This document shows, piece by piece, positions 1-7,706 of a DNA stretch of 27,509 bases. The translations under genes and the position numbers were made by a program. Position 1 is the first letter of the stretch. Each line of letters opens with the position of its first letter. The notes beneath the pieces are model-generated. The model was not told where the DNA came from, did not search any database, and worked only from the letters and a program-made list of their open reading frames with translations. Source of the DNA: Christensenella sp. UBA4379 (GTDB lineage: Bacteria; Bacillota; Clostridia; Christensenellales; Aristaeellaceae); the NCBI GenBank assembly GCA_002391225.1, contig DGRV01000039.1, positions 9,401 through 36,909 of the forward strand, in the 5' to 3' direction.

Positions 1-1600
1 GCTGGCGCTGGCCGCCGGAAAACTCGTGCGGGAAGCGGCTGGAAAACTCGGGCAGAAGACCTACCTCCTGCAGGGCCTTCTGCACCTTGTCCTGGCGGTC
101 CTTCTCGTTTTCATACAGGTGGAAGTTCTGCAGGCCCTCGGAGACGATGTAGTCAACCTTGGCCCGCTCGTTCAGGGAGGCCATCGGGTCCTGGAAGATC
201 ATCTGCATGGAGCGGATCACCTTGTAGTCCAGCTCTTTGCTGATTTTCCCGTTGATCTTTTCGCCGTGGAACAGCACTTCGCCGGCAGTGACGGGGTTGA
301 TGCGCACGATGGCCCGGCCGATGGTGGTCTTGCCGCTGCCGCTCTCCCCCACCAGGGCGAAGGTTTCACCCTTATAGATCGTAAAGTTCACATGGTCCAC
401 GGCCACGAACTTTTTCCGCCCGCTGCCGAAGGTCACCTGCAGGTCCCTGACCTCCACCAAAGGCTCGCGGTTCGGATCCAGATGGGGGTGATAGGCGTTC
501 GGATCGGTCCCCTGATTGCCCTTCATTTCAGACAGGCGCTGAATGGCGCGGGGCTGCTCCACCCTGGGGGCGCGGGGATCCCGCAGCCAGGATTTGACCA
601 TGTGGGTCGCCGTCACTTCGTACATGGGCGGCTCTTCCAGATAATCGATGTTGAGGGCCTGGCGGTTGCGGGGGGCGAAGGCGTCGCCCTTGATCTGGTT
701 AAAGAGGTTGGGCGGCGTTCCGTCGATGGCGGGGAGCTTTTCGCCCTTGACGCCCAGCTGGGGCAGGGCGGAAAGCAGGGCCCAGGTATAGGGGTGCAGG
801 GGCTCGAAGAAAACCTCGTTGGCCATGCCGATCTCGATGATCTGGCCGGCGTACATCACCGCGACCCGATCCGCCACGTTGGCGACGACGCCCAGGTCGT
901 GGGTGATGTAGATGATGGTCATGTTCTGCTCTTTTTGCAGCCTGCGGATCAGCTCCAGGATCTGGGCCTGGATGGTGACGTCCAGCGCGGTGGTCGGCTC
1001 GTCGCAGATGAGGATCTGGGGACGGCAGGCCACGGCGATGGCGATGACCACGCGCTGGCGCATGCCGCCGGAAAACTCGTGCGGGTACTGGCGGTAGCGG
1101 CGCTCCGGGTCCGAAATGCCGACGGCCTCCAGGATGCGGTAGACCTCCTTCCTGGCTTCGGCCCCCTTCAAACCCTGGTGCAGCTCCACGCTCTCCTGGA
1201 TCTGGTAGCCGATGGTTTTAAGGGGGTTCAGGCTGGTCATCGGGTCCTGGGTGACCATGGCGATCTTTTTGCCGCGTACCCCGAGCCATTCCTTTTCCGT
1301 AAACTTGGCCAGGTCGTGGCCGTCGTACTCGATGGAGCCGTTCGTGATGGCGCCGTTTTTGTCCAGCATGCCGACGAAGCACTTGGTGAACACGCTTTTT
1401 CCGCTGCCGCTTTCGCCGACGATGGCCAGGGTTTCGCCCTCGTACAGGTCCAGGGAGGTGCGGCGGATGGCGGTCAGCTTATTGCCGCGCAGGGAGAAGG
1501 TGACTTCCACGTCCCGCGCGGAAAGCAGGGGCTCGCTGGCCAGGATCTTTTTGGCCCGCTCTTCGAAATCCACCTGCTGTCCAATGGTCTGATTGCTCAT
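1..1600 (-). CDS. Peptide ABC transporter, fused double ATP-binding protein (OppD+OppF), partial
   Basis: This is the cytoplasmic ATPase of the peptide importer encoded just upstream. The frame is open from the ATG at 1600 to the left edge (about 533 residues, C-terminus missing). The first ABC domain has Walker A GESGSGKS near residue 60, signature EFSGGMRQR near 175 and Walker B LICDEPTTALD near 200, followed by an Opp-type C-terminal region with HPYTWALLSALP. A linker of about 60 residues leads into a second ABC domain with Walker A GESGSGKTT near 420 and signature EFSGGQRQ at the very edge. No stop separates the halves, so OppD and OppF are one polypeptide, as in YejF- or GsiA-type proteins. 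The start is supported by AGGAGG (about 1606-1611), which overlaps the stop of the preceding permease gene, implying translational coupling. The second Walker B lies outside the window. Confidence 0.93.
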   Translation of the reverse strand, partial: MSNQTIGQQVDFEERAKKILASEPLLSARDVEVTFSLRGNKLTAIRRTSLDLYEGETLAIVGESGSGKSVFTKCFVGMLDKNGAITNGSIEYDGHDLAKFTEKEWLGVRGKKIAMVTQDPMTSLNPLKTIGYQIQESVELHQGLKGAEARKEVYRILEAVGISDPERRYRQYPHEFSGGMRQRVVIAIAVACRPQILICDEPTTALDVTIQAQILELIRRLQKEQNMTIIYITHDLGVVANVADRVAVMYAGQIIEIGMANEVFFEPLHPYTWALLSALPQLGVKGEKLPAIDGTPPNLFNQIKGDAFAPRNRQALNIDYLEEPPMYEVTATHMVKSWLRDPRAPRVEQPRAIQRLSEMKGNQGTDPNAYHPHLDPNREPLVEVRDLQVTFGSGRKKFVAVDHVNFTIYKGETFALVGESGSGKTTIGRAIVRINPVTAGEVLFHGEKINGKISKELDYKVIRSMQMIFQDPMASLNERAKVDYIVSEGLQNFHLYENEKDRQDKVQKALQEVGLLPEFSSRFPHEFSGGQRQ

Positions 1601-1612
1601 AAGCGCGCCTCC

Positions 1613-2668
1613 TTACACATGGTTCCGCGGATCGCAGGCGTCAGAGAACGCGTTGCCAACCAGGTAGAAAGTGATGGTGATGACCGACACGATGGCCGCC
1701 GGGAACCACAGGGTAAACGCGGCCCTGGGGAAAACGGCGCGGGCCGCCGCCAGCAGGTTGCCCAGGGACGGCAGCATGATGTCCATCAGGCCCAGGTAGG
1801 TCAGCGTCGTCTCATAGGCGATCGTGCCCGGGATGGCCAGGGCCAGGCGCAGGATGATGACGCTGATCAGGTAGGGGAAGATGTTCCGAAACAGGATCCT
1901 CGACAGCTTTGTGCCCAGGCAGCGGGAGGCCAGGTTGTACTCCCGGTCGCGGTACATGAAGACCAGGTTGCGCACGTTGCGGGCGGTGGCCAGCCAGCCA
2001 AAGCCGATCATGGCGATGCCCATGGTCACCATGGATTTGCCGACCATCAGGGCGATCAGGGTCATGTAGATGATGGTGGGGATGTTGTCGATCAGATTAT
2101 ACAGCTCCGTAAAGAAGAAGTCCAGCCTGCGCACATAGCCCCAGATCAGGCCGATGATCACGCCCAGGGTGATCTGTCCGATGGACACCAGCACCGCCAG
2201 CAGGATGGACGCCCGGGTCGCGTACCAGACCTGAGCCCAGTAGTCCTGGCCGATGCCGTTGGTGCCGAACCAGAATTCGGCGTTGGGGGAAATATAGGCG
2301 CGGTTCAGCGGGTCCGGCGCCATGTGGATGTCATACTTGCCGATGGCGCTGGCCACGAAGGTGAAGATGAACAGGCAGATAAAGATGACGCTCATCACCA
2401 CGGCGGACTTCTTTTTCAGGAAGTTCGCCCACACGCTCTTCCAGTAGGAATAGTTGGAATAGCCGATCCTTTCGGCGTCCTGGGCGTGGTACTCCGCAAA
2501 CTCAAAGAGCTGCTTTTCCGGCATCTGGCTGCGGGATTTAGGATATTCGCGGCCCATCGGCCGGACCGCGTGCGGGTCAGTATCCACCTGAGAGTAGTCG
2601 ATGGACAGGTCGACCACCGGGGCTTCCATTTCCTGCACGGTCTTGCGGCTGTTTTTCTGGTTCTTCAT
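1613..2668 (-). CDS. oppC: Peptide ABC transporter permease (OppC/DppC family)
   Basis: One of two membrane subunits of a peptide importer, 351 residues. A long cytoplasmic N-terminus of about 85 residues precedes a first membrane helix (VVMSVIFICLFIFTFVASAIG), an extracytoplasmic stretch with FWFGTNGIGQDYWAQVWY (the FGTDxxGRD-like OppC motif), then several helices. The EAA loop that contacts the ATPase is visible near FRNIFPYLISVIILRLALAIPGT. The start shares one base with the stop of the upstream permease (TGATG at 2666-2670), which is typical of tightly coupled operons. The stop at 1613-1615 lies 12 bases from the fused ATPase start. The substrate is inferred to be oligo- or dipeptides from the family; other solutes cannot be excluded. 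Confidence 0.93.
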   Translation of the reverse strand: MKNQKNSRKTVQEMEAPVVDLSIDYSQVDTDPHAVRPMGREYPKSRSQMPEKQLFEFAEYHAQDAERIGYSNYSYWKSVWANFLKKKSAVVMSVIFICLFIFTFVASAIGKYDIHMAPDPLNRAYISPNAEFWFGTNGIGQDYWAQVWYATRASILLAVLVSIGQITLGVIIGLIWGYVRRLDFFFTELYNLIDNIPTIIYMTLIALMVGKSMVTMGIAMIGFGWLATARNVRNLVFMYRDREYNLASRCLGTKLSRILFRNIFPYLISVIILRLALAIPGTIAYETTLTYLGLMDIMLPSLGNLLAAARAVFPRAAFTLWFPAAIVSVITITFYLVGNAFSDACDPRNHV

Positions 2669-3855
2669 CAGCGCACACCCTCCTTCCCGGTCAGCTTGAT
2701 GCGGGGATCAATGATGGTCATCAGCAGGTCCCCCAGGAACACGCCAAAGATGCCCATCGTGGCGTACAGCAGCACGATGCCCTGCACGAGGTTCAGGTCA
2801 TACCGGCTGATGGCATTGGTCAGCTCCGGCCCCATGCCGGGCACGGCGAAGAAGCGCTCCACCAGCAAAGAGCCGCCCACCGTCAGCAAAATCGAATAGG
2901 GCAGGTACTGGGCCAGCGGCACGAAGGCGTTTTTGAGCACGTGGCGGAACATGACCTTCCGGTCGCTCAGGCCCTTGAGCTTGGCCAGGCGGATGTAGTC
3001 CTTGTTGAGCTCGTCCACCATGTAGCGGCGGGTCCAGAGCATGTAGCCGGCCGTGGAGCCGATGGAAAGACAAACGATGGGCAGCACCATGGTCTTCCAC
3101 GGCTCTGCCGCCGTGGCGTCATAGCGCATGGGCAGGCTGAAGATGGCCGCGCCGCCGATCATGATGATGGTGTAGATGACCAGATGGGGCACCGCGTTCA
3201 CCAGCACCGTGTAGCCGGTGCCGATGTGGTCGAAAATACCGTCCTTGTAGCGAGCCTGCAGCACGCCCAGCACGACGCCCAGGATCAGCGAGATGATCAG
3301 CGACACCAGGCCGATGGACATGGAAACCCCCATCTTGTTGGCAATGACGTCCGTCACATACTGTCCCTTTTCCAGGCGGATGCTCTTGCCCAGGTTGAAG
3401 GCCAGTTTGACCTGGTAGCCGTCCTTGAGCTTGCCCTCAAAGACCTTGGTGTCCCCCAGGTACTTCCACAGGTTCACCGGGTCGATCGTCTTGATTTCTT
3501 TCCCCTTGGCGTTGTAGACCCGCATTTCAAACAGGTTGTAGAAGAAATCGCCCAGCTGGGAGAAAATCGAACGGTCCACGTAGCCGGTGCCGACGCTGGT
3601 CGTGGAATGGGCCATGCAGGTCTGACACGCCTCGCCGGAATCCAGCTTGCCGCTGCCGTGGCAGTCAGGGCAGATGCTCATGACGCCCAGGCGCTCGAGC
3701 TTGGCGTATTTCTGCTGATCGGTGAACTTCATCAGCTCGTCTTCGGTAAAAAAGTAATCCGTCGGCATCAGCCGCATCAGGAAAAAGACGATGCAGACCA
3801 CCAGAAGAATCGTCACCACAGACCGAAACAGCCGTTTCAGAATGTATTTGACCAT
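2668..3855 (-). CDS. oppB: Peptide ABC transporter permease (OppB/DppB family) with four-cysteine extracytoplasmic insert
   Basis: The second membrane subunit, 395 residues. Helix 1 covers about residues 9-28. The remaining helices begin near residue 175 and include MGVSMSIGLVSLIISLILG and an EAA-like loop around FRHVLKNAFVPLAQYLP, close to the conserved LKGLSDRKVMFRHVLKNA segment. The region between helices 1 and 2 is about 145 residues, longer than in typical OppB. It carries C62-P-D-C65-H-G-S-G and C77-Q-T-C80, a CxxCxGxG plus CxxC arrangement resembling a DnaJ-type zinc-binding repeat. A ribosome binding site (GGAG near 3863-3868) precedes the ATG at 3855. The gene lies 158 bases behind oppA, with a hairpin between them. 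Family assignment is secure; a zinc role for the insert is inference. Confidence 0.93.
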   Translation of the reverse strand: MVKYILKRLFRSVVTILLVVCIVFFLMRLMPTDYFFTEDELMKFTDQQKYAKLERLGVMSICPDCHGSGKLDSGEACQTCMAHSTTSVGTGYVDRSIFSQLGDFFYNLFEMRVYNAKGKEIKTIDPVNLWKYLGDTKVFEGKLKDGYQVKLAFNLGKSIRLEKGQYVTDVIANKMGVSMSIGLVSLIISLILGVVLGVLQARYKDGIFDHIGTGYTVLVNAVPHLVIYTIIMIGGAAIFSLPMRYDATAAEPWKTMVLPIVCLSIGSTAGYMLWTRRYMVDELNKDYIRLAKLKGLSDRKVMFRHVLKNAFVPLAQYLPYSILLTVGGSLLVERFFAVPGMGPELTNAISRYDLNLVQGIVLLYATMGIFGVFLGDLLMTIIDPRIKLTGKEGVR

Positions 3856-3956
3856 CCGATCAACTCCTTTGACATACGAAAATGAACGAAACCGTCCCCG
3901 CAGGGCCAGTGCGCAGCCTCCGCCGCGCGGAAGCTGGGCGCTGGCTCTCCGGAACT

Positions 3957-3989
3957 GAAAACGGGGCAGCCCCCGAAGAGACTGCCCCG
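3957..3989 (-). terminator. Hairpin between oppA and oppB, probable attenuator
   Basis: An 8-bp stem (CGGGGCAG at 3962-3969 with CTGCCCCG at 3982-3989) and a 12-base loop is followed on the minus strand by TTTTCAG. The T-run is short, so partial termination, or protection of the oppA message 3' end, is more likely than full termination. Such a hairpin would give more binding protein than permease. Confidence 0.45.
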
Positions 3990-4013
3990 GTCCAGTTCAC
4001 TGAAAGTTCAGCC

Positions 4014-5927
4014 TTACTCAGCGGCATAGGCGGCAGCCAGGGCAGCCATCTGCTCGGTGGTGTAGGGCTCGGTGCTGGTTTCCCAGTCAACATAGCGGTA
4101 GGCCTGCATGCCGTACATGCTGTAAACCTTGCTGTAGTTGTTGACCTTGGTCAGCTCCCAGGAAACTTCATAGCTGCACGGAATGACCAGCGCATGGTTC
4201 AGCATGCAGGCTTCGGCCTTGGCGAAGGCGGCATAGCGGGCGTCCATATCGTCGGTAATGGCCTTGGCGGCGACCACCAGATCAGTGAACTCCTGATACG
4301 CGGCGATCAGGTCGGGATCGTCATTCTCGTTGCAGATGGAGTAGTTGTTGGAATAGTAGGCCTGCGGATCGTTGTAGGTCTCCTGGCCCAGGAAGTTGAT
4401 GGGATCGGCGAAGTCAGCGCCCCAGCCGTTGATGAAGAAGGAAGCCTTGCGGGGCTTGCGGACTTCGTTGGCCAGGTTGGTGTAGGTCTTGGTGACCAGC
4501 TGGACATAATCGTCGCCCAGGCAGTCGCGGAAGATGTTCTCCAGGACCTTCGCGGTCTCGGCGGCCACGGTGGAAGCGCCGGAGATGTAGTATTCAACCT
4601 GCACGGGGAAGGTGACGCCCTTGGCGGTCAGCTCTTCCATGGCCTTGGCCTTGTATTCGGCGGCGGCTTCCGCGTTCAGGCGGGCATACTTCTCGCTGTC
4701 ATACTGCAGGCCCAGTTCGTTGCGGACCAGCTGGGTGTAGTCGGTGCCGTCAGACAGGAAGGAAACGCCGTTGCCGGTGTAGCAGAAGTTCTGGCAGGAC
4801 AGGGGGTTGATGGAGTTGGTGCGGGCAAAGTAGTTGGTCAGGTCCAGGCCGTAGTACAGGCTCTTGCGGAAGTTCTCGTTGGCCACGGCGGTGTTCCAGT
4901 TGACGTCCGGGGTCACGCCGTCGTCCAGGTTCTTGGCATACACCAGGTGCATCTGGTAGCTGTACTTGGTGGGACGGGCTTCGACCAGGTTGGGCTTGTA
5001 TTCAGCGTCCGCGGTGCCGTTGTAGATGTCCTGCAGGGTGGCCTGGTCCAGGCTGATGTGGTCCAGCTGGCCTTCCTTGAACAGCTGATAGCCGGTGGCG
5101 ACAGACTCGACCATCTTCACGGTGACCTTGTCAAAGCGCTTGCAGTTGGCGTCGTTCCAGTAGTTGGGGCTCTTGGTGAACACCTTCTGGTTCTGGTATT
5201 CATAGTAGGAGATGGTGTAAGCACCGGAATACCACATGTCTTCCCAGGTGATGTCGCGGTAGCCGTCCACGCCGATTTCGTCGATCATGTCAGCGGACAG
5301 AGGATACAGGCAGTTGTAGGTGGCCACGGAGGGGAAGTAGGGCAGAGAATCCACCAGGGAGTAAGTGATCGTGCCGGCGGCGTCGTCCACGGTGATGCCG
5401 ACCTTGGCGAATTCCTCGTTGCTGGTGTCCAGGGCCTTGGCGGCTTCCGCGCCTTCGGTCTCGGTCAGGTTCTTGGTGTACTCATAGTAGTCGTTGGCGC
5501 CGACGATCATTTCGGCGGGCATGGACACGTTGTAGCTGTCGTTCTTGGCGTAGTTCAGCACCCATTCAAGGCCGGTGGCCCAGTCGGAAGCCTTCACATC
5601 AGCCATGACTTCGCCTTCCTTGTCAAACCAGGTCATACCTTCGTTGATGGTGAAGATCCAGGTCTTGCCGCCGTCGGGAGATTCATAGCTCTTGGCAGCG
5701 TTCAGCTTGAGGTTGCCGTGGTTATCGTTGGTCAGCAGACCGTCGATCAGGTTGCACAGCACGTTCAGGTCCGCCGCGGCCTGGGAATAATGGATATTCC
5801 AGGTTTCCAGCTCACGGGCCTGGGTCTCGTAGGTGTTCAGTTCCTTCAGTTCTTCCGCGCCGGCGGGAACAGCGGCCAGACCGGCCAGCATCACCAGAGC
5901 GAGAGCCAGGGATAACAGCTTCTTCAT
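4014..5927 (-). CDS. oppA: Peptide ABC transporter substrate-binding protein (SBP_bac_5 family)
   Basis: The extracytoplasmic peptide receptor of the importer, 637 residues. The N-terminus MKKLLSLALALVMLAGLAAV is a classical signal peptide with a predicted type I cleavage site after AGA (residue 24). No lipobox cysteine is present, although binding proteins of single-membrane bacteria are usually lipoproteins. The mature chain has the family pattern: an early GLLTNDNHG segment, then AKSYESPDGGKTWIFTINEGMTWFDKEG, typical of SBP_bac_5 proteins, and a length above the usual 520-600. Its ribosome binding site AGGAGG lies about 7 bases before the ATG. It is first in the operon and has a strong promoter at 6070-6098. 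Ligand specificity cannot be read from the sequence. Confidence 0.93.
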   Translation of the reverse strand: MKKLLSLALALVMLAGLAAVPAGAEELKELNTYETQARELETWNIHYSQAAADLNVLCNLIDGLLTNDNHGNLKLNAAKSYESPDGGKTWIFTINEGMTWFDKEGEVMADVKASDWATGLEWVLNYAKNDSYNVSMPAEMIVGANDYYEYTKNLTETEGAEAAKALDTSNEEFAKVGITVDDAAGTITYSLVDSLPYFPSVATYNCLYPLSADMIDEIGVDGYRDITWEDMWYSGAYTISYYEYQNQKVFTKSPNYWNDANCKRFDKVTVKMVESVATGYQLFKEGQLDHISLDQATLQDIYNGTADAEYKPNLVEARPTKYSYQMHLVYAKNLDDGVTPDVNWNTAVANENFRKSLYYGLDLTNYFARTNSINPLSCQNFCYTGNGVSFLSDGTDYTQLVRNELGLQYDSEKYARLNAEAAAEYKAKAMEELTAKGVTFPVQVEYYISGASTVAAETAKVLENIFRDCLGDDYVQLVTKTYTNLANEVRKPRKASFFINGWGADFADPINFLGQETYNDPQAYYSNNYSICNENDDPDLIAAYQEFTDLVVAAKAITDDMDARYAAFAKAEACMLNHALVIPCSYEVSWELTKVNNYSKVYSMYGMQAYRYVDWETSTEPYTTEQMAALAAAYAAE

Positions 5928-6069
5928 GCAAACATCCTCCTAAAGTATTTTACTGCCGCTCAAAGACGGCTATGACAAACGGCTTTCGCCATTGCCTGCG
6001 GTTTCATCAGGGCCTGCGCATCCTTCCCGCCCAGGGGGATGGACAGCGGCACCGTCGGTTAATAAAAAA

Positions 6070-6098
6070 ATTTTACCGTAAAAAAGCTCAATTTTCAA
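6070..6098 (-). promoter_or_regulatory. Promoter of the opp operon
   Basis: Minus strand TTGAAA (6093-6098), 17-base spacer, TAAAAT (6070-6075), a near-consensus sigma-A promoter. It implies a leader of about 135 bases before oppA. The leader (5928-6062) is GC-rich and I recognise no riboswitch in it. Confidence 0.75.
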
Positions 6099-6150
6099 GT
6101 CTTTTTTGCTTTAATGTGTAAAAATCCCGAAAAAAAACAGCTTAAATCCA

Positions 6151-7479
6151 TCAGGAACGCCCGCCGCGGTGCTGTTCCTTCCACGCCTTGATCTGGCTGA
6201 GCCGCTCTTTGAAGCGGGGCTCCAGGCCCTGATCGCCGGGCTGGTAGTATTCGCGGTCCTTGAGGCTGTCGGGCAGGCACTGCATGGCGGTCATCTTTTC
6301 CGCGTAGTCGTGGGCGTACTGGTAGCCCTTGCCGTATTCCAGCTCCTTCATCAGGGCGGTCGGGGCGTTGCGGATCTGGAGCGGCACCGGCTCGTCCAGC
6401 TGTTTTGCCGCGTCCTCCCGGGCGGCGTTGTAGGCTGTCTCCATGGCGTTGGACTTGGGGGCCAGGGACAGATAAATCACCGCCTCCGTCAAATGGACGG
6501 TACATTCGGGCATGCCGATCAGGTGGCAGGCCTGGCTGACGGAAACCGCCAGCTCCACCGCCCTGGGGTCGGCCAGGCCGACGTCCTCGGCGGCAAAGCG
6601 GACTACACGGCGGGCGATGTACATCGGGTCCTCCCCCGCCTCCAGCATGCGGGCCAGCCAGTAGACCGCGGCGTCCGGATCCGAATTGCGCATGGATTTG
6701 TGAAGGGCGGAAATGAGGTTGTAGTGCTCCTCCCCCTGCTTGTCATAAAGGAAGGACTTCCTGCTGGTCACCTGCTCCAAAGTCTCCCGGTTCACGACGA
6801 CGCGGTTGCCCGAAAGCTCGCCGTTTAAGACCGCCATTTCCAGGGTGGACAGGGCGGTTCGGGCGTCCCCATTGGAAAAGCGGGCGATCTGCTCGAGCAT
6901 CCCGTCCTCCAGGACGACCTCCCGGTCCCCAAAGCCCTTTTCATCCGTGATCGCCCGGCGCAGGAGCACCGTGATCTCCTCCGGCTCCAGGGCCTTGAGC
7001 ACGAACACCTTGCACCGGGACAGAAGGGCGCTGTTGACCTCGAAAGAGGGGTTTTCCGTCGTCGCGCCGATCAGGATGATGCTGCCCTTTTCCACATAGG
7101 GCAAAAAGGCGTCCTGCTGGGCCTTGTTGAAGCGGTGGATTTCGTCCACAAAGAGGATCGTCTTTTCGCCGAAGCGGCGGGCCTGGTCCGCCTCCTCCAT
7201 CACCGCGCGGATTTCCTTGATGCCGCTGGTGACGGCGGAAAAATCGACGAAGCGGGCCTTCGTCCTGCCCGCGATGATCCTCGCCAGGGTCGTCTTGCCC
7301 ACGCCCGGCGGCCCCCAGAAGATCATCGAGGAAATGCTGTCCCCCTCGATGAGCCTGCGCAGCACCTTGCCCTCCCCCAGGAGGTGTTTTTGTCCGATAT
7401 ATTCCTCCAGCGTCCGGGGCCTGAGCCTCGCGGCCAGGGGTTCCGGAACGCTCCGGTCAAAGAATGTCGCCTGTTCCAT
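6151..7479 (-). CDS. rarA: Replication-associated recombination protein A (RarA/MgsA, AAA+ ATPase)
   Basis: A cytoplasmic AAA+ ATPase of 442 residues, the usual length for the RarA/MgsA/WRNIP1 family, which acts at stalled replication forks. Walker A is W55-GPPGVGKTT (residues 56-64), Walker B ILFVDEIHRFNKAQQD with D112-E113, sensor segment LIGATTENPSFEVN (137-149), and arginine-finger region SALLSRC (R155). The C-terminal half carries the family tetramerisation/MgsA domain, including EHYNLISALHKSMRNSDPDAA and YWLARMLEAGEDP. The start is preceded by GGGAGAG. It is a single gene with its own promoter at 7524-7552, divergent from the coiled-coil gene and upstream of opp on the same strand. No good terminator separates it from the opp promoter, so some read-through is possible. 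Confidence 0.96.
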   Translation of the reverse strand: MEQATFFDRSVPEPLAARLRPRTLEEYIGQKHLLGEGKVLRRLIEGDSISSMIFWGPPGVGKTTLARIIAGRTKARFVDFSAVTSGIKEIRAVMEEADQARRFGEKTILFVDEIHRFNKAQQDAFLPYVEKGSIILIGATTENPSFEVNSALLSRCKVFVLKALEPEEITVLLRRAITDEKGFGDREVVLEDGMLEQIARFSNGDARTALSTLEMAVLNGELSGNRVVVNRETLEQVTSRKSFLYDKQGEEHYNLISALHKSMRNSDPDAAVYWLARMLEAGEDPMYIARRVVRFAAEDVGLADPRAVELAVSVSQACHLIGMPECTVHLTEAVIYLSLAPKSNAMETAYNAAREDAAKQLDEPVPLQIRNAPTALMKELEYGKGYQYAHDYAEKMTAMQCLPDSLKDREYYQPGDQGLEPRFKERLSQIKAWKEQHRGGRS

Positions 7480-7523
7480 GTCTCTCCCTTTTCTCCTGTC
7501 TCCGGTTCGTCTGATCCGTCCCC

Positions 7524-7552
7524 ATTATATCCGCCGGATCCGGTTTTGTAAA
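7524..7552 (-). promoter_or_regulatory. Promoter of rarA
   Basis: Minus strand TTTACA (7547-7552), 17-base spacer, perfect TATAAT (7524-7529). The expected transcript start is about 38 bases upstream of the rarA ATG. Confidence 0.8.
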
Positions 7553-7635
7553 TGTTGAATCATTATTACAAAAACCATTTCTAAAAATTAAGAAATTATT
7601 AAATACTCCGTAATAAATAAGCGGTGGGAATTGGA

Positions 7636-7669
7636 TATAATTGATCATGGTAATGTAGGGTTATTATAA
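7636..7669 (+). promoter_or_regulatory. Candidate promoter(s) of the coiled-coil gene
   Basis: Two overlapping options: a perfect TATAAT at 7636-7641 without a good -35, or TTGATC (7641-7646), 17 bases, TTATAA (7664-7669). Both sit in an AT-rich stretch between divergent genes. The sequence does not decide between them. Confidence 0.4.
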
Positions 7670-7686
7670 GGATATTTATATAACCC
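7658..7686. repeat. Inverted repeat GGGTTAT...ATAACCC upstream of the coiled-coil gene
   Basis: Perfect 7-base arms at 7658-7664 and 7680-7686 with a 15-base AT-rich centre. The repeat overlaps or immediately follows the candidate -10 and ends just before the ribosome binding site AAAGGA (7689-7694). It could be an operator or a leader hairpin. Confidence 0.45.
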
Positions 7687-7706
7687 GCGAAAGGATGCGT
7701 ACTGTC

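Noticed and set aside
26..2899. A very long open frame on the plus strand opposite the opp ATPase and permease genes
   Set aside because: It is in register with the real minus-strand codons and stays open only because of their composition. The translation has no domain, while the minus strand encodes clear ABC motifs.
3882..5915. Long plus-strand open frame opposite oppA
   Set aside because: It is a Gly/Val/Ala-rich antisense frame with no motif; the minus strand encodes a signal peptide and SBP_bac_5 protein with a ribosome site.
5981..6010. CTGATGA...GAAA on the minus strand in the oppA leader, the hammerhead ribozyme core pattern
   Set aside because: The flanking sequences do not form the three required stems and no properly placed cleavage site pairs back.
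6121..6150. An eight-T run (minus strand) after rarA as a terminator
   Set aside because: No convincing stem precedes the run, so I did not call a terminator.
7587..7597. ATTAAGAAATT shared with 16730-16740 upstream of two envelope genes
   Set aside because: The distances to the -10 elements differ (39 and 25 bases) and the sequence is simple AT-rich, so chance or UP-element composition explains it.
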